Origin: Phoenicibacter congonensis
GTDB taxonomy: Bacteria; Actinomycetota; Coriobacteriia; Coriobacteriales; Eggerthellaceae
Assembly (NCBI RefSeq): GCF_900169485.1
Contig: NZ_LT821227.1
Location: 930,001-994,000 of the forward strand
Length of the DNA stretch: 64,000 bases
Reading direction: 5' to 3'
Each line of letters starts with the position of its first letter. The first letter of the stretch is position 1. The notes beneath the pieces are model-generated. The model saw only the letters and a list, made by a program, of their open reading frames with translations. It did no database searches and was not told the DNA's origin. Shown here piece after piece: positions 17,730 through 28,227 of this stretch. The translations under genes were made by a program, and so were the position numbers.

Positions 17730-17942
17730 CTAGTGCCCCTTCTTCGCGAGCTCTTCGATCATGCACGTGCGCACGAAGGCAGAGAAGCTCATGCCCCGCA
17801 GGGCCGCCTCCTCCTTCGCGGCGTCGCGCAGCGTATCGGGGATGCGCAGGGTCACGGATACCTGATTGCCGTTTACCAGGAAGCTCCTGGTCTCTGTCTC
17901 GTCGGGGTTGCCCTTGATGAACTTTTTGTAACTGTCTGGCAT
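17730..17942 (-). CDS. Small ribbon-helix-helix / CopG-like regulator
   Basis: A 70-residue protein whose C-terminal part (SVTLRIPDTLRDAAKEEAAL and SFSAFVRTCMIEELAKKG) has the RHH pattern of CopG/Arc-type DNA-binding proteins. The start at 17942 is chosen for a TTGGAG upstream; a longer frame to 17987 has no such site. It is the first gene of the tight minus-strand operon, 3 bp before the methyltransferase, where it probably autoregulates the cluster. It could also be the antitoxin-like member of an undetected pair, but no toxin gene is adjacent. Confidence 0.75.
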   Translation of the reverse strand: MPDSYKKFIKGNPDETETRSFLVNGNQVSVTLRIPDTLRDAAKEEAALRGMSFSAFVRTCMIEELAKKGH

Positions 17943-18672
17943 CTGCGCTCCAATCGCTCGAAATACAATGCAAATGCGATTAAACAATTATTCTATCGCA
18001 GCGGTTTTAACGGCATTTGGAACAAGAGTATAGTTATTATCAAATAACTGCTCGAGCCTCTGAATTAACGGTACTCAACACTGTCAAATCTTTTTTTCTT
18101 TTGCGGCATTGTGACGTCGCTTGCACTCCTTAACCATCTTCACTAACACCTGTACCATGGCGGCATTTGCATTTTCTCCAGACATTGTAATGTACACCGA
18201 ATTGTTCACTAACCACTGCATCATCGCAAACTCTGCATGGCTAGAGAGTTTTTAGGTTTTGGTGGCGTGCTCAGCAATCCACTTAATAGCTACTACTGAA
18301 AGTTAAAAGTTGCGCATTGAGATTTTTATCCATGAGGACATAAGGTTCCATCTATAGACTGTTCATCAAGCCGCACTGTGAGTTTTACCAAGAGCATCAA
18401 CATGTCCTCTGGTGTTTAATGCTTTACTCAAGCGGAAAAGATTGACGACAACGAGGCGATTGTGAAGCATCTTTGCTTTGTCTATGACGTTTTCAAACTG
18501 ATGATGCAATGAGCCGATTATTTTGTCATGATGAAGGCTTGGAATTCCGTTTTACTGGCTCGAGTGAATCATGCGTTCCTTCAATAAAGAATAAAGGTTG
18601 TTCCTGTATACTTAACCTTGCTGTTTTTGTGCTATTTAAAGCAGCATTTTCCTGCGCTTGGAGGTTGTCCCC
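17943..18672. other. AT-richer gene-free gap at the right edge of the defence cluster
   Basis: About 730 bp without a supported gene. GC drops sharply compared with the defence cluster. It must hold the leftward promoter of the operon (candidates around 17960-17995) and the rightward promoter of the giant surface protein. Short stretches around 18300-18520 look like decayed coding sequence, but no frame stays open and nothing recognisable can be assigned. It may be the right boundary of the island. Confidence 0.5.
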
Positions 18673-21600
18673 ATGAAGAAAAGAACTCGCATTTTTGATG
18701 TTGCTTTACGAATTCTCTTAAGTTTTGCGCTTGTAGTTTCATTTGCTCCAATTGTTCCCTCATCGTCGTTTGCTGATGAGGCAGGTGACGCTGTTAATGA
18801 GACTTCCGATGCGGACACGCTCCCTTCCACTTCTAGTTTTGATAATGCTGCAGGGGAAAACAACCCCAAATGCATCGCTATCTTTTCCACATCAGGCAAA
18901 ACGGCAGAAGGTAGTGCTTCGAGCGAAGGGAGCGATGGCACAGAAGGTGAGTCGGGAACAGCTCTTGAGCCTGCGAGTTGCGAAAGCCTTGATGCAGGTG
19001 ATTCTTCTGCAAGCGATTCAGCTGCAGCGTCCAGCGACCAAGCTAACAAATCGCCAGACAATTCGCCTTCGAATGATTACGTGCGTCAATACGGCAAGCT
19101 TATGGCAGACGGCAACATCTACGAATGCGACGAGTCGGGTGTGCTCAAGCGGTCAACGGAAGAAGCTGAAGCTATCGAGCCATATAATGTTGCTAATCTC
19201 ATTGTAGATTCTAAAGTTACTACTATTCGTTATCACCAATTTGCCAGTTGTCATAGCCTGAAATCGGTGCGATTCGAGGGCAAAACGCTTGACTCGATTG
19301 ACGATACCGCCTTCTATGACTGCCGTAATCTTGCTTCGGTTGACCTTTCGGGAATGAGCATCAGGTGTCTTGGAGAACTGGCGTTCGGTACCTGTGTTAG
19401 CCTAACCGGCCTTACCCTTAACGAACCCGTTACTATTCAGGCAATGGGGTACGGTTGTTTTTCGTACACCGGTCTTACCACCACCAGCTTAGACAAAATA
19501 AAGGGTCTCACCTCACTTCCCGATGACGTTTTTAAGCAGTGCTATGACCTTGTTGAAACGGGTCTGGACAAAAACACGACTATTCAGTCGATAGGGTCTG
19601 AGGCCTTTGCTTATTGCTATGACCTCACCGACACAGGGTTAGGCGCCAATACGTCGGTAACCACCATTAATGAATACGCTTTTGTTGGGTGCGATCATTT
19701 GACCGATACGGGCCTAGGGACGAATGAACGAATCTCCGCTATCGGAAATTATGCGTTCAAGGACTGCAAAAGCCTGCGCCTTACGGGTCTTGAAACGAAC
19801 ACGACCGTTTCAAGCATAGGTAAAAGCTGCTTTGAAAATACCGATATGAGCGGTGGTCTTGTTCTGCCGAAAGGGTCGTTAATAACCCAGATCCCACAGA
19901 GAGCGTTCTACAAAACAAAGCTCGATTTCGTGTACTTCCAATGCGACCATGCGGTGCTTGTCGATTCTCAGACGTTTCCTAATGGTTTTATAAAAGTTCT
20001 CGTTCCCGCACGTTCGCTTGATTTGTATCAAAATAGCGAAGTCAAACGTGATTGGGAAGCATGCAATTACGACTTGCCCTACGATGCTTCGAACTATCTG
20101 TCTATCAGCGTCGTAAGTGATCCAAACAGGCTTGTGTACCAAAAAGGGGACGCTGTTTCCCTTAGCGGCATGCAAGTGAACTTCAACTATGATGGTACGC
20201 AGCACACTTTCGACTACGCCGACCTCGCGAGCAATTATGCGTTCAGCCAATTCTTCTCTTTCAGCCCCGATAACGGGTCGACCTTCCGGGCTTCCGACAA
20301 CGGCACTCCTGTGCGCGTAACCTACAACGACGGCGACCATCTTCTTAGTGCCTATTCATCAGGTCTTTTGAAAGAAGAGGGGAGCACGGCGTTTTCCGTG
20401 TATGTGGAGAGTCCGACCGCCCAGCTGGGCGAAACGACGACGGGCGGCGGCCAGTTTGCTTTGGGCGACACGTGCACGGTGAGCGCCGAAACAACGCTCG
20501 ACGGCAGGCTCTTCGCTTATTGGGCTGATGAGAAGGGCAACGTTCTTTCCGAGAAGAAAACGTACGAGTTTTCCGTTAAGCGCTCCATCGTGCTCACTGC
20601 CGTGTTCGCCGACGAGATCGTGGTTTCCCCGAAGGCGCGGCTCAATCTCGCGAATGGGAGCGAAGTCGAAAACGTGACGTTCTCTATCGTTGCCGACAAC
20701 TGCAATTACGGAGAGACGTTCGTCACATATCCCGACAAGATGGTGACGATCACGTGCAACTACGATTCCTCGAAATGGTCAATCGATCATTGGGTCTATT
20801 CGGATGGCGCTTACTGGATTGCTGGGAGCGAGAACTCTTCGACCGTTTCGTATACCGTGGAGGGAAAGGGCGATCCCGTTGCCATCCTCAGGGAAAAGGA
20901 GCAGCCTGACCCCGACCCCGGCAAACCTATCGATCCGGTAGTTGCGGTGCATGTCGATTACTCGCAGACAATCGACTTAGGCGGGAGAGCGCTTATGGAG
21001 GGCGTTGAGGTTCCGAACGTTTCGGGCTCGAGGTTCCTCTTCGCTGGTCAATTCGTCGCGCTCGACGCCGAACGACTCGGCATGCTCGATGACGACATCG
21101 AGTTCGTGGGCTGGTATGACAAGGAAACAGGCGCGTGCTTGAGCGAGCGGCGCGTGTGCCTTTTCAAGCCGGAGACAAATATGAGCGTCGAGGCGCGCTT
21201 CGCCTTGAAGGATGTGGCCGTGCACATAAACTCAGCGAAATCGACCGATTCTTCGGAAGACTACGCTCATGTAACGCCTACCACCGGCAATTGCTATCGA
21301 AATGCAGGGGAGGTAGTTACACTTTCTGCAACCGCTGAAAACGCGCAGTTCCGAGGATGGTATGAAGGGGAAAGCGGCAATGAGAGCCTAATCAGCGATA
21401 ACCTATCTTGTGATTATGCGGTTTGTGACAACAATCAGGCACAGGTTGAGATAACCCCTTGGTACTGTGCGCAGCAGGCAAGCGTTGTGCTTGACGTTGA
21501 CGGAACCACCGAGGATGGAAGCCCACAGGGTTCTTTCATCACCACGGGCCTCTACGGCATCGGGTCGAGCGTCACCGTCGTCGCGATTCCCGCACCCTAT

Positions 21601-24600
21601 TATGTGCTCGACTACGTTACCGATGCAGCGGGTAACCGAGTGAATGTTTCAGAAAACGGCTCCTACACCTTCACGCTTGAAGGGGACACCCAGCTCACAG
21701 CGCATTTCCGTGAAACGTCTGATGGCGATGAGGCGTTTATCGCTTTGCAAGCCGCCCTCATTGCGGCACTTGGTGTGGCAATCGTTGCCTCAACGGCTGG
21801 CGGCTTTGGCGAGTTCGTCGACCCAATCGCGATTCCTGCCATCATCGAAGTCGGCGAAGCGGAAACTATCGAAGACCTCGTAGAGGTAGGGGGTAAGGCC
21901 CTCAAGGAGATAGAGGAGATTTTCGAGAAGCACAAGCATGACCGCGACCCTGATAAGCCCAAGGGCGACCACACCGCCGAAATCATAGCTACTGCGCAGC
22001 CAGAGGCTGGCGGCATTGTGAAAGGTGGCGGTGTTCATTTTGAAGGCACTATTGCTGAGTTTGATGCTATTGCCAACCCTGGATATCACTTTGTTTGTTG
22101 GAAAGAAGATGGCATCGAGCGCTCCACGCTGCCGCATATGCAGATGGCAATCACCGATGCTACGCCCGATGTGGTGAAGCTGACAGCCGAGTTCGAGAAG
22201 GACGTGACCATCACAACCTCTGTCGATGTTGAGGGCACGGCAGCCGATGACGTTACAGGCTGCAGTACTGCGCCCGACAGGCAGATTGTACGGCACGGTG
22301 AGCAGGCTACCGTTGTCGCCACCCCTGGGGAAGGGTATGAATTCGTTGGGTGGTTTGAAGGTGCGCTCGAGATTTCAAAAACTCCTACATATTCCTTCGT
22401 TGCCGAAACGGATAGACATTTGGTGGCCAAGTTCAATCGCACCTGTACGGTTAGCGTGAAGGTTGAACCCGCGAGCGCCTTGGCGGGCAAGTGCACTATT
22501 GTTGGCGAGGGGAAATGCGTTGTGGGCAAACCTGTGGTGCTTTCCGCAAGCTTGGATGAAAGCATGCGCGATGCCTACACCTTCAAGGGTTGGTATCGCG
22601 GCGAATCGGACGTGCTAATGGGCACCGATGAAGCGCATCTTGAGTTTGTTCCCGACGGCGACACCTTTGTTCGTGCGGTGTACGTAGCAAAGAAATATGA
22701 GGTCGGTGTTAAAATTGATGGCCTGCTCCCTGGCATCAACCCTCACGGTGAAGTTGAAATCGTGGGCTATCCCGGCATGGGGTCGGTCGAACTGCCCTAC
22801 GGCCGCCACGTCACAATAAAGGCAACGCCCAACGACAAGTACTGGTTTGCCTATTGGGAAGATACTTCTGGGAAGCGCTATCCCGACTCTGAGCTGCGCG
22901 TGAGTGTGACGAAAGATGAAACGTACACGGCTGTGTTCAAAAAGGGCCCCGACGTTATTATCACAGCTGATGCATACTGGGGCGGCAAGGTGATCTGTAA
23001 CGGCGACGAAGTGAAGCCTGATACTGATAAGTATGCTTTGGATGAGACGCTTCATCTTGCCGCCGAGCCAAATCCTGGTTTCCTTTTCTGGGGCTGGTAC
23101 AGAAACGGACTGCTCGTGAGCACGGAAAGTGAATGCACGCTTTCTGCTGAGGAATCACCCATTTCAGGAAAGTGTACGATTGTTGCCGCCTTTAAGCCTC
23201 TTGATGTGGTGTGTTTGCCTGTGGCAAGCCCGGCAGAGGGCGGCACGGTTACGGCAAGCCGACTCTTTGCCGATCGTGGTTCTGATGTGCGACTAAAGGC
23301 AACCGCTGCGCCTGGCTATGTGTTTGAGGGCTGGTATGTGGGTGATGAATTGGTGTCAGGAGACGCCGAGTTCACCTGCAAGGAAGGACGCAGCCATGTT
23401 CATGTTGCACGCTTCAAGCAGCAGGATTTTACCGTTGAAGCGAGTGCTGTTGTTGCCGATGAAACGGGCACCTTGGTTGAAGACGCGGCCGCTGGAAGGG
23501 TTGAAGGAGCTGGGGCTATTGGTGCGGGACGATCTGCTCGTCTTGTTGCCCACGCCAACGAAGGCTATGTGTTCAAGCGATGGGTAGACGAAACAGGCGC
23601 AACGGTAAGCACCGATGTGGAATATCGGTTCGTTCCCTGGGCGTACACAAAAATTCGTGCAGTTTTCGAGGCGAAGCAGTTTACGGTTGCTGTTAACGCG
23701 GCAGAGGGTTTTGGTACGGTTGAAGGTGCAGGCACCTATGCTGCAGGTCAACAAGCAACGGTTACAGCAACTCCGAGTGAAGGCGCTTCCTTTGTTGGAT
23801 GGTATTCCGAAGGCTTATGTGTAAGCACGGATACTGTTTATACCTTTACGGTTCGCGACGACGCTGCTCTGACTGCTGTATTTGGCTCAGCCCCGTACGT
23901 GGTGAGCGCCATTGCGTCCCCTGCAGATGCGGGCTACACGAGCGGTTTTGGTACCTTCAATAATGGCGACCGTACTACGCTTTCGGCAGTTGCCAAGCCT
24001 GGTTATACGTTCGATTGCTGGAAGGATTCGCAGGGCAATACGGTGAGCGAACTGCCTGAATGTACTGTTGATGTTTCGGAAAGTGCTGCTTACGTTGCCT
24101 TTTTTACGCCCGATTCCTATTTGGTGAGTTTGCACGCAAACCCTGATGCTTCAGGCGCGCTGCAGGGTGCGGGTACCTACAAATTCGGCGATACAGTTGA
24201 GCTGAACGCTCAGCCCACAATCGGCAAGCGCTTCGTGGGTTGGTATTTGGTGGAGCCCGAAGACGACGAAGCTGCAGCTGGCGGCGATTCGGGTGCTGGC
24301 AGCAATGGTGTTGGCATCGATTCGGGCACTGGTAGCTATGGCGCTGGTGGCAATGGTTTCAGTGGTAATGCGCCCGCTACGCTTTTCAGTAAGGACGCGC
24401 ATTGCTGGTTTACCATCGATGAGGATCTGATTCGCGATATTACCAACGGCGAACTCAGGCTTGAGGCGCGCTTTGCCGACCCTTATGAGGTGTCAGTTTC
24501 TGCTAAGGCTGTTGTTTCTGGCAAGGTGGGATCGCGTGGTTGCCGGGTGATTGGCACGGGCACATATTCTTCGGGTGATAGAGTTACGCTGCAAGCCGTT

Positions 24601-27600
24601 GCTGGCGATGGCTACCGTTTTATGGGGTGGAGCCTCGATGAAGCAGGCGACGTAATTGAAAGCAACGACGCCATCTTTGAATTCGAAGCTGGTGCCGACG
24701 TGTCATACTATGCTCAGTTCGTTCCAGAAGATCCGGTTGAAATTGCCGTAACGCAAAGCTCAATGTTCAGGGGCCTTGCCTTTATGGTTGGCACGTTTGG
24801 GGCAGCTACTTCGGTTGAAGTTGACAAAGGAGACCCTTTTGTGGCCATGGCTGTTCCGTACCCTGGCATGCACTTTTCGCATTGGGTGAACGATGCGGGA
24901 GCCATTGTGAGCTACAGCGCCATACATGTTGGCGTTGCGCGTGAGAACATGCGTCTTACCGCCGTTTTCTATGAGACTGGCTTCGATGCTCAGGTTGCCA
25001 CATATCCTGCAGGCGCGGGATTCAGCATGGTGGTTCCTGGAACAGGCACCTCCTATAAGTCGGCATCGGTGCTGGTCACTATTCCTTACCCTGGCTGGAA
25101 GTTCAAGTATTGGGCAGATGAAGCCGGTGTTCCAGTGGGATTTAGTCCTGTTATGGCGCGACCTGCCTATGCCAACAGGACATTCACGGCTTACTACGTA
25201 AAGGAACAAGTTGAGGTTGTTGCCGTTGATCCGCGCGAGGGCGGTTATGTTGAAGGTTCGGATGCCTATAGCGAAGGAGGTTATGCCCTGGTTCGCTCGG
25301 TTGATTCTGGCAACACCGTCACACTTTCCGCTGTTCCCTATGATGGATACGAATTCGTCGGATGGTATGACTATGCCGACAGGGATGCCGAAAACGCACA
25401 GCCTTTGAGCACCGATGTTCACTGGACGTTCTATCCCGAAGCCGACATGAAGGTGGTTCCTCGCTTTAAGGAAGTTCAGAAATACGCGGTTTCAGCCACT
25501 GCCGAAAACGGCACGGTTAACCCCGAATCAGCAAGCGTTATGCCTGGCGGGAGTCTTACCTTTACTGCATCGCCCAATGAAAACTGCTATCTTGACCACG
25601 TGAGCACCACACTCGTCACGATGAGTGAAGGTGCTGGCGCGGGTGCTTCGCAGGGAAACTTTGATATTTCTGACTACGAAGGTGGTGCCCATCAGTTTGA
25701 ATTGAGAAACGTCACTTCTTCGCAGGCGTTGACGTTTGCTTTCGCAGAAGCTGGAGCACCTGTGATTGATGCGCAGCCACAAGACATCTCCGTGCGCGAA
25801 GGGGAAAGTGCGACCTTGTCGATTGCGGCCGATGCGGCACAAAGTGTGTGTGATCACGAGGCGATATCGAGCGGTGCGGCAGCTAGCCACGGACTTACCT
25901 ATCAGTGGTACCGCGTTGGCGAAGACGGGCAGAGCACACCCGTTGAAGGTGCGCATCTAGCAACGCTTGAAGTGCAAGCTAGCGATGCGGGGGAGTATTA
26001 CTGTCGGGTTACTCAGTCATATCTTGGCACCGAAACAACAACCGATTCAAATCACGCAACTGTTTCACGTGTTGAGCCTGAAGCGCTTGTGTTCAACACT
26101 ACCTCACTGTCCAAAGCAACTGCGCATGTTGAATACGATGCTTCTATCAACCCTGCAACGGGTGGGACGAGCCCCTACACCTATTCGCTTGCTCAAGGTT
26201 CCACACTTCCTGCAGGAGTCACTTTTACAGCGAATGAAAATGGGTTGAGCCTTTCAGGAACGCCAGATTCCACGGGAGTTTTTGCCTTTGATATTGATTG
26301 TGTCGACCATTCGGGGCAATCTGCAACGGCTCACTTTACGCTGGTGGTAATGCCGAAGATACTCGATCTGGCATTTTTGGGCAGTCTATTCATCTATAAC
26401 GGCCAACCGCAAGGCCCATCGCTTTCGGGCGTTCCCGAGAATCTTTATGATGCCATTGTCTATACGTATATAGGAATAGGGGAAACCCATTACTCAAGCA
26501 GCCAGCCGCCTACTGATGCGGGCAGCTACCGCGTTGTGACGACGTTGAACAGCGGTGGATACAGAGGTGCTGCAACCATCAAGTACACCATTGCGAAGAA
26601 GCCTGTGCACCTTGAGCTTACCGCCGAAGATGCAACCTACGACGGCAGTTCTCATGGGGCAACCGTTAACGCTCAGGATGTTGCGCCTGGAGATTACGAG
26701 ATAACCTATCGCGGTGCGAATGGCACTGAATATGGCCCGACCAGCAAAGCTCCAACTGATGCTGGAAGCTATGTAGCAGAAGCAAACCTAGTGAACCCGA
26801 ATATGGTGGGTTCTCAGACGGCTACCTACACCATTTCTCCTGCTGAGCAGGTGATCGAAGGAAAGACCGACTATGAGGCTGTTTATGGCAATGCGGGCAT
26901 TGTGTTTGAGAACACGGCCAAGACGCCTGTCAGCTATGAGGTTATTCCAAATGAGGATGGCTCACCGAGCCCCATTTCGATTCAGGGTAGCTATGCAAGC
27001 ATCGTTTCTGCAGGTAAGGTGCGTGTGGTGGCGCATGCGGCAGCGAACAGGAATTACGCAGCGGCAAAAGATGTCGAGCTGACTGTTGACGTTTCTCCTG
27101 CTCCATTGCTCGTTATTGTTGACGATGCCGAACGTTTCGAAGGGGAGGAAAACCCGGCGTTTACGTCGAACCTGATTAGCCCCGCTTCGACGACGGGTGT
27201 TGCTGTGAGTTATTCGTGTTTGGCAGACGCTACATCACCTGCGGGAGAATATGAGATTGGCGCTAGCACATCCAATTCGAATTTTGCGGTAACGGTTGAG
27301 CCAGGAACTCTCACAGTGAAGGCCAAGGACCCTGTGGACCCTGTTGACCCTGATAACCCTGATGGACCGAATAATCCTGGAAAACCAGATAATCCTGATG
27401 ACTCCACAAATCCAAGCGACTCCAACTTTTCTGGCGAGTCTGGTGGCCCGGGGGCTTCAAACGGTGGCCAGAATGTAAGTTCCGATTTGTTGAAGAATGA
27501 AAAATCTTGCAGCACATTAGGCAAATCATCTGGGCAGGAAGGCTTGGGTGAGTTGAGTGAGAATGGCGATTTGTCTTTGTTTGATTCGAGCGAAAAGGAC

Positions 27601-27735
27601 GAAACTAAAAATGCACAAGAACGAAGTTCACTGCCTGATGACAAGAAGAGTCAGTTCCTGATTGCTGTTTTGCTGGCCCTTGGTTGTGGTGCTCTGATTG
27701 CTTTTTTGGTTGTAATTCGTCGCCGTCGAAGCTAG
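18673..27735 (+). CDS. Giant BspA-LRR / InlB-repeat / Ig / MBG surface protein
   Basis: A 3020-residue secreted protein. The start at 18673 has GGAGG 8 nt upstream. It begins with a signal peptide (KKRTRIFDVALRILLSFAL, cleavage near SSSFADEA). About 145-445 are BspA-type leucine-rich repeats (for example NLASVDLSGMSIRCLGELAF). About 580-2340 hold more than fifteen InlB-like or divergent InlB repeats marked by GY-F-GWY and TAVF motifs. A hydrophobic segment lies near 1020-1045. Then come an Ig-like domain (about 2360-2465, LTYQWYR and AGEYYCRV), a putative-Ig/cadherin-like domain and MBG domains (about 2560-2870). A Pro/Asp-rich stalk leads to a TM segment and RRRRS. SLPDDK takes the place of a canonical LPXTG. 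Likely an adhesin. Confidence 0.9.
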   Translation: MKKRTRIFDVALRILLSFALVVSFAPIVPSSSFADEAGDAVNETSDADTLPSTSSFDNAAGENNPKCIAIFSTSGKTAEGSASSEGSDGTEGESGTALEPASCESLDAGDSSASDSAAASSDQANKSPDNSPSNDYVRQYGKLMADGNIYECDESGVLKRSTEEAEAIEPYNVANLIVDSKVTTIRYHQFASCHSLKSVRFEGKTLDSIDDTAFYDCRNLASVDLSGMSIRCLGELAFGTCVSLTGLTLNEPVTIQAMGYGCFSYTGLTTTSLDKIKGLTSLPDDVFKQCYDLVETGLDKNTTIQSIGSEAFAYCYDLTDTGLGANTSVTTINEYAFVGCDHLTDTGLGTNERISAIGNYAFKDCKSLRLTGLETNTTVSSIGKSCFENTDMSGGLVLPKGSLITQIPQRAFYKTKLDFVYFQCDHAVLVDSQTFPNGFIKVLVPARSLDLYQNSEVKRDWEACNYDLPYDASNYLSISVVSDPNRLVYQKGDAVSLSGMQVNFNYDGTQHTFDYADLASNYAFSQFFSFSPDNGSTFRASDNGTPVRVTYNDGDHLLSAYSSGLLKEEGSTAFSVYVESPTAQLGETTTGGGQFALGDTCTVSAETTLDGRLFAYWADEKGNVLSEKKTYEFSVKRSIVLTAVFADEIVVSPKARLNLANGSEVENVTFSIVADNCNYGETFVTYPDKMVTITCNYDSSKWSIDHWVYSDGAYWIAGSENSSTVSYTVEGKGDPVAILREKEQPDPDPGKPIDPVVAVHVDYSQTIDLGGRALMEGVEVPNVSGSRFLFAGQFVALDAERLGMLDDDIEFVGWYDKETGACLSERRVCLFKPETNMSVEARFALKDVAVHINSAKSTDSSEDYAHVTPTTGNCYRNAGEVVTLSATAENAQFRGWYEGESGNESLISDNLSCDYAVCDNNQAQVEITPWYCAQQASVVLDVDGTTEDGSPQGSFITTGLYGIGSSVTVVAIPAPYYVLDYVTDAAGNRVNVSENGSYTFTLEGDTQLTAHFRETSDGDEAFIALQAALIAALGVAIVASTAGGFGEFVDPIAIPAIIEVGEAETIEDLVEVGGKALKEIEEIFEKHKHDRDPDKPKGDHTAEIIATAQPEAGGIVKGGGVHFEGTIAEFDAIANPGYHFVCWKEDGIERSTLPHMQMAITDATPDVVKLTAEFEKDVTITTSVDVEGTAADDVTGCSTAPDRQIVRHGEQATVVATPGEGYEFVGWFEGALEISKTPTYSFVAETDRHLVAKFNRTCTVSVKVEPASALAGKCTIVGEGKCVVGKPVVLSASLDESMRDAYTFKGWYRGESDVLMGTDEAHLEFVPDGDTFVRAVYVAKKYEVGVKIDGLLPGINPHGEVEIVGYPGMGSVELPYGRHVTIKATPNDKYWFAYWEDTSGKRYPDSELRVSVTKDETYTAVFKKGPDVIITADAYWGGKVICNGDEVKPDTDKYALDETLHLAAEPNPGFLFWGWYRNGLLVSTESECTLSAEESPISGKCTIVAAFKPLDVVCLPVASPAEGGTVTASRLFADRGSDVRLKATAAPGYVFEGWYVGDELVSGDAEFTCKEGRSHVHVARFKQQDFTVEASAVVADETGTLVEDAAAGRVEGAGAIGAGRSARLVAHANEGYVFKRWVDETGATVSTDVEYRFVPWAYTKIRAVFEAKQFTVAVNAAEGFGTVEGAGTYAAGQQATVTATPSEGASFVGWYSEGLCVSTDTVYTFTVRDDAALTAVFGSAPYVVSAIASPADAGYTSGFGTFNNGDRTTLSAVAKPGYTFDCWKDSQGNTVSELPECTVDVSESAAYVAFFTPDSYLVSLHANPDASGALQGAGTYKFGDTVELNAQPTIGKRFVGWYLVEPEDDEAAAGGDSGAGSNGVGIDSGTGSYGAGGNGFSGNAPATLFSKDAHCWFTIDEDLIRDITNGELRLEARFADPYEVSVSAKAVVSGKVGSRGCRVIGTGTYSSGDRVTLQAVAGDGYRFMGWSLDEAGDVIESNDAIFEFEAGADVSYYAQFVPEDPVEIAVTQSSMFRGLAFMVGTFGAATSVEVDKGDPFVAMAVPYPGMHFSHWVNDAGAIVSYSAIHVGVARENMRLTAVFYETGFDAQVATYPAGAGFSMVVPGTGTSYKSASVLVTIPYPGWKFKYWADEAGVPVGFSPVMARPAYANRTFTAYYVKEQVEVVAVDPREGGYVEGSDAYSEGGYALVRSVDSGNTVTLSAVPYDGYEFVGWYDYADRDAENAQPLSTDVHWTFYPEADMKVVPRFKEVQKYAVSATAENGTVNPESASVMPGGSLTFTASPNENCYLDHVSTTLVTMSEGAGAGASQGNFDISDYEGGAHQFELRNVTSSQALTFAFAEAGAPVIDAQPQDISVREGESATLSIAADAAQSVCDHEAISSGAAASHGLTYQWYRVGEDGQSTPVEGAHLATLEVQASDAGEYYCRVTQSYLGTETTTDSNHATVSRVEPEALVFNTTSLSKATAHVEYDASINPATGGTSPYTYSLAQGSTLPAGVTFTANENGLSLSGTPDSTGVFAFDIDCVDHSGQSATAHFTLVVMPKILDLAFLGSLFIYNGQPQGPSLSGVPENLYDAIVYTYIGIGETHYSSSQPPTDAGSYRVVTTLNSGGYRGAATIKYTIAKKPVHLELTAEDATYDGSSHGATVNAQDVAPGDYEITYRGANGTEYGPTSKAPTDAGSYVAEANLVNPNMVGSQTATYTISPAEQVIEGKTDYEAVYGNAGIVFENTAKTPVSYEVIPNEDGSPSPISIQGSYASIVSAGKVRVVAHAAANRNYAAAKDVELTVDVSPAPLLVIVDDAERFEGEENPAFTSNLISPASTTGVAVSYSCLADATSPAGEYEIGASTSNSNFAVTVEPGTLTVKAKDPVDPVDPDNPDGPNNPGKPDNPDDSTNPSDSNFSGESGGPGASNGGQNVSSDLLKNEKSCSTLGKSSGQEGLGELSENGDLSLFDSSEKDETKNAQERSSLPDDKKSQFLIAVLLALGCGALIAFLVVIRRRRS

Positions 27736-27751
27736 GAGTGAATTTGAGGTG

Positions 27752-27793
27752 CGCAAGGGGAGGGTTGGATTGTTGGACGAACCTCCCCTTGCG
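27752..27793 (+). terminator. Long stem-loop after the giant surface gene
   Basis: CGCAAGGGGAGG at 27752-27763 pairs with CCTCCCCTTGCG at 27782-27793, a perfect 12-bp stem with an 18-nt loop, 17 bp after the stop codon. No U-tract follows. It probably ends or stabilises the 9-kb message, but it is not a classical terminator. Confidence 0.5.
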
Positions 27794-28089
27794 GGTGGCG
27801 GTCTGCTGGCACTTAAACAAGGAAAGAAGGTTGTCGGGCTTTGTCGATTTCTTCAAATTAACCATGGTAACTTGTTTAAAAGGTCGTGCGGGTGATTGTT
27901 GACTTGTAAGGTAATCTCATGTCGCTTCTTGGTATCGAAATGGACGCGCTTGTCACTCGTTCGCTTGTTGCGTTGCACGGCGAAGACGAATTGTATTTGA
28001 TTTAAAGATTTAAACCTAAACCATCGATTTATCTGCTATTATGGAGTCGATTTATTTCGTTTGAGTGTTGGTGAACCGGTGGTGATAGT

Positions 28090-28212
28090 GTGGCTGAATT
28101 GAAAAAGGGAGAGTCTGATGTTTTGAAGTACAGTGAAGCTATCTATATCGCCAGTAGCGTATTACGCCTTGATTTGGACCATGTTAACAGTAGGGTACCG
28201 TCAAAACAGTGA
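28090..28212 (+). CDS. Small ORF directly before a terminator (doubtful)
   Basis: A GTG-started 40-codon frame (AELKKGESDVLKYSEAIYI and onward, ending RVPSKQ) stops inside the loop of a good terminator at 28192-28227. It resembles the tail of a larger helical protein and has no convincing ribosome-binding site. It could be a gene remnant or a short real peptide. The rest of 27800-28480 contains only another short frame (27919-28005, MSLLGIEMDALVTRSLVA) and the promoter region of the next gene. Confidence 0.25.
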   Translation: MAELKKGESDVLKYSEAIYIASSVLRLDLDHVNSRVPSKQ

Positions 28213-28227
28213 GGGTACCCTTTTTTC
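28192..28227 (+). terminator. Rho-independent terminator
   Basis: AGGGTACC (28192-28199) pairs with GGTACCCT (28214-28221) and is followed by TTTTTCTTTT. It separates the decayed region after the giant surface gene from the promoter of the next surface protein. Confidence 0.75.

Noticed and set aside
18060-18650. Decayed transposase or recombinase gene
   Set aside because: Short coding-like stretches are present but no frame or motif could be followed, so it is reported only as a gap.
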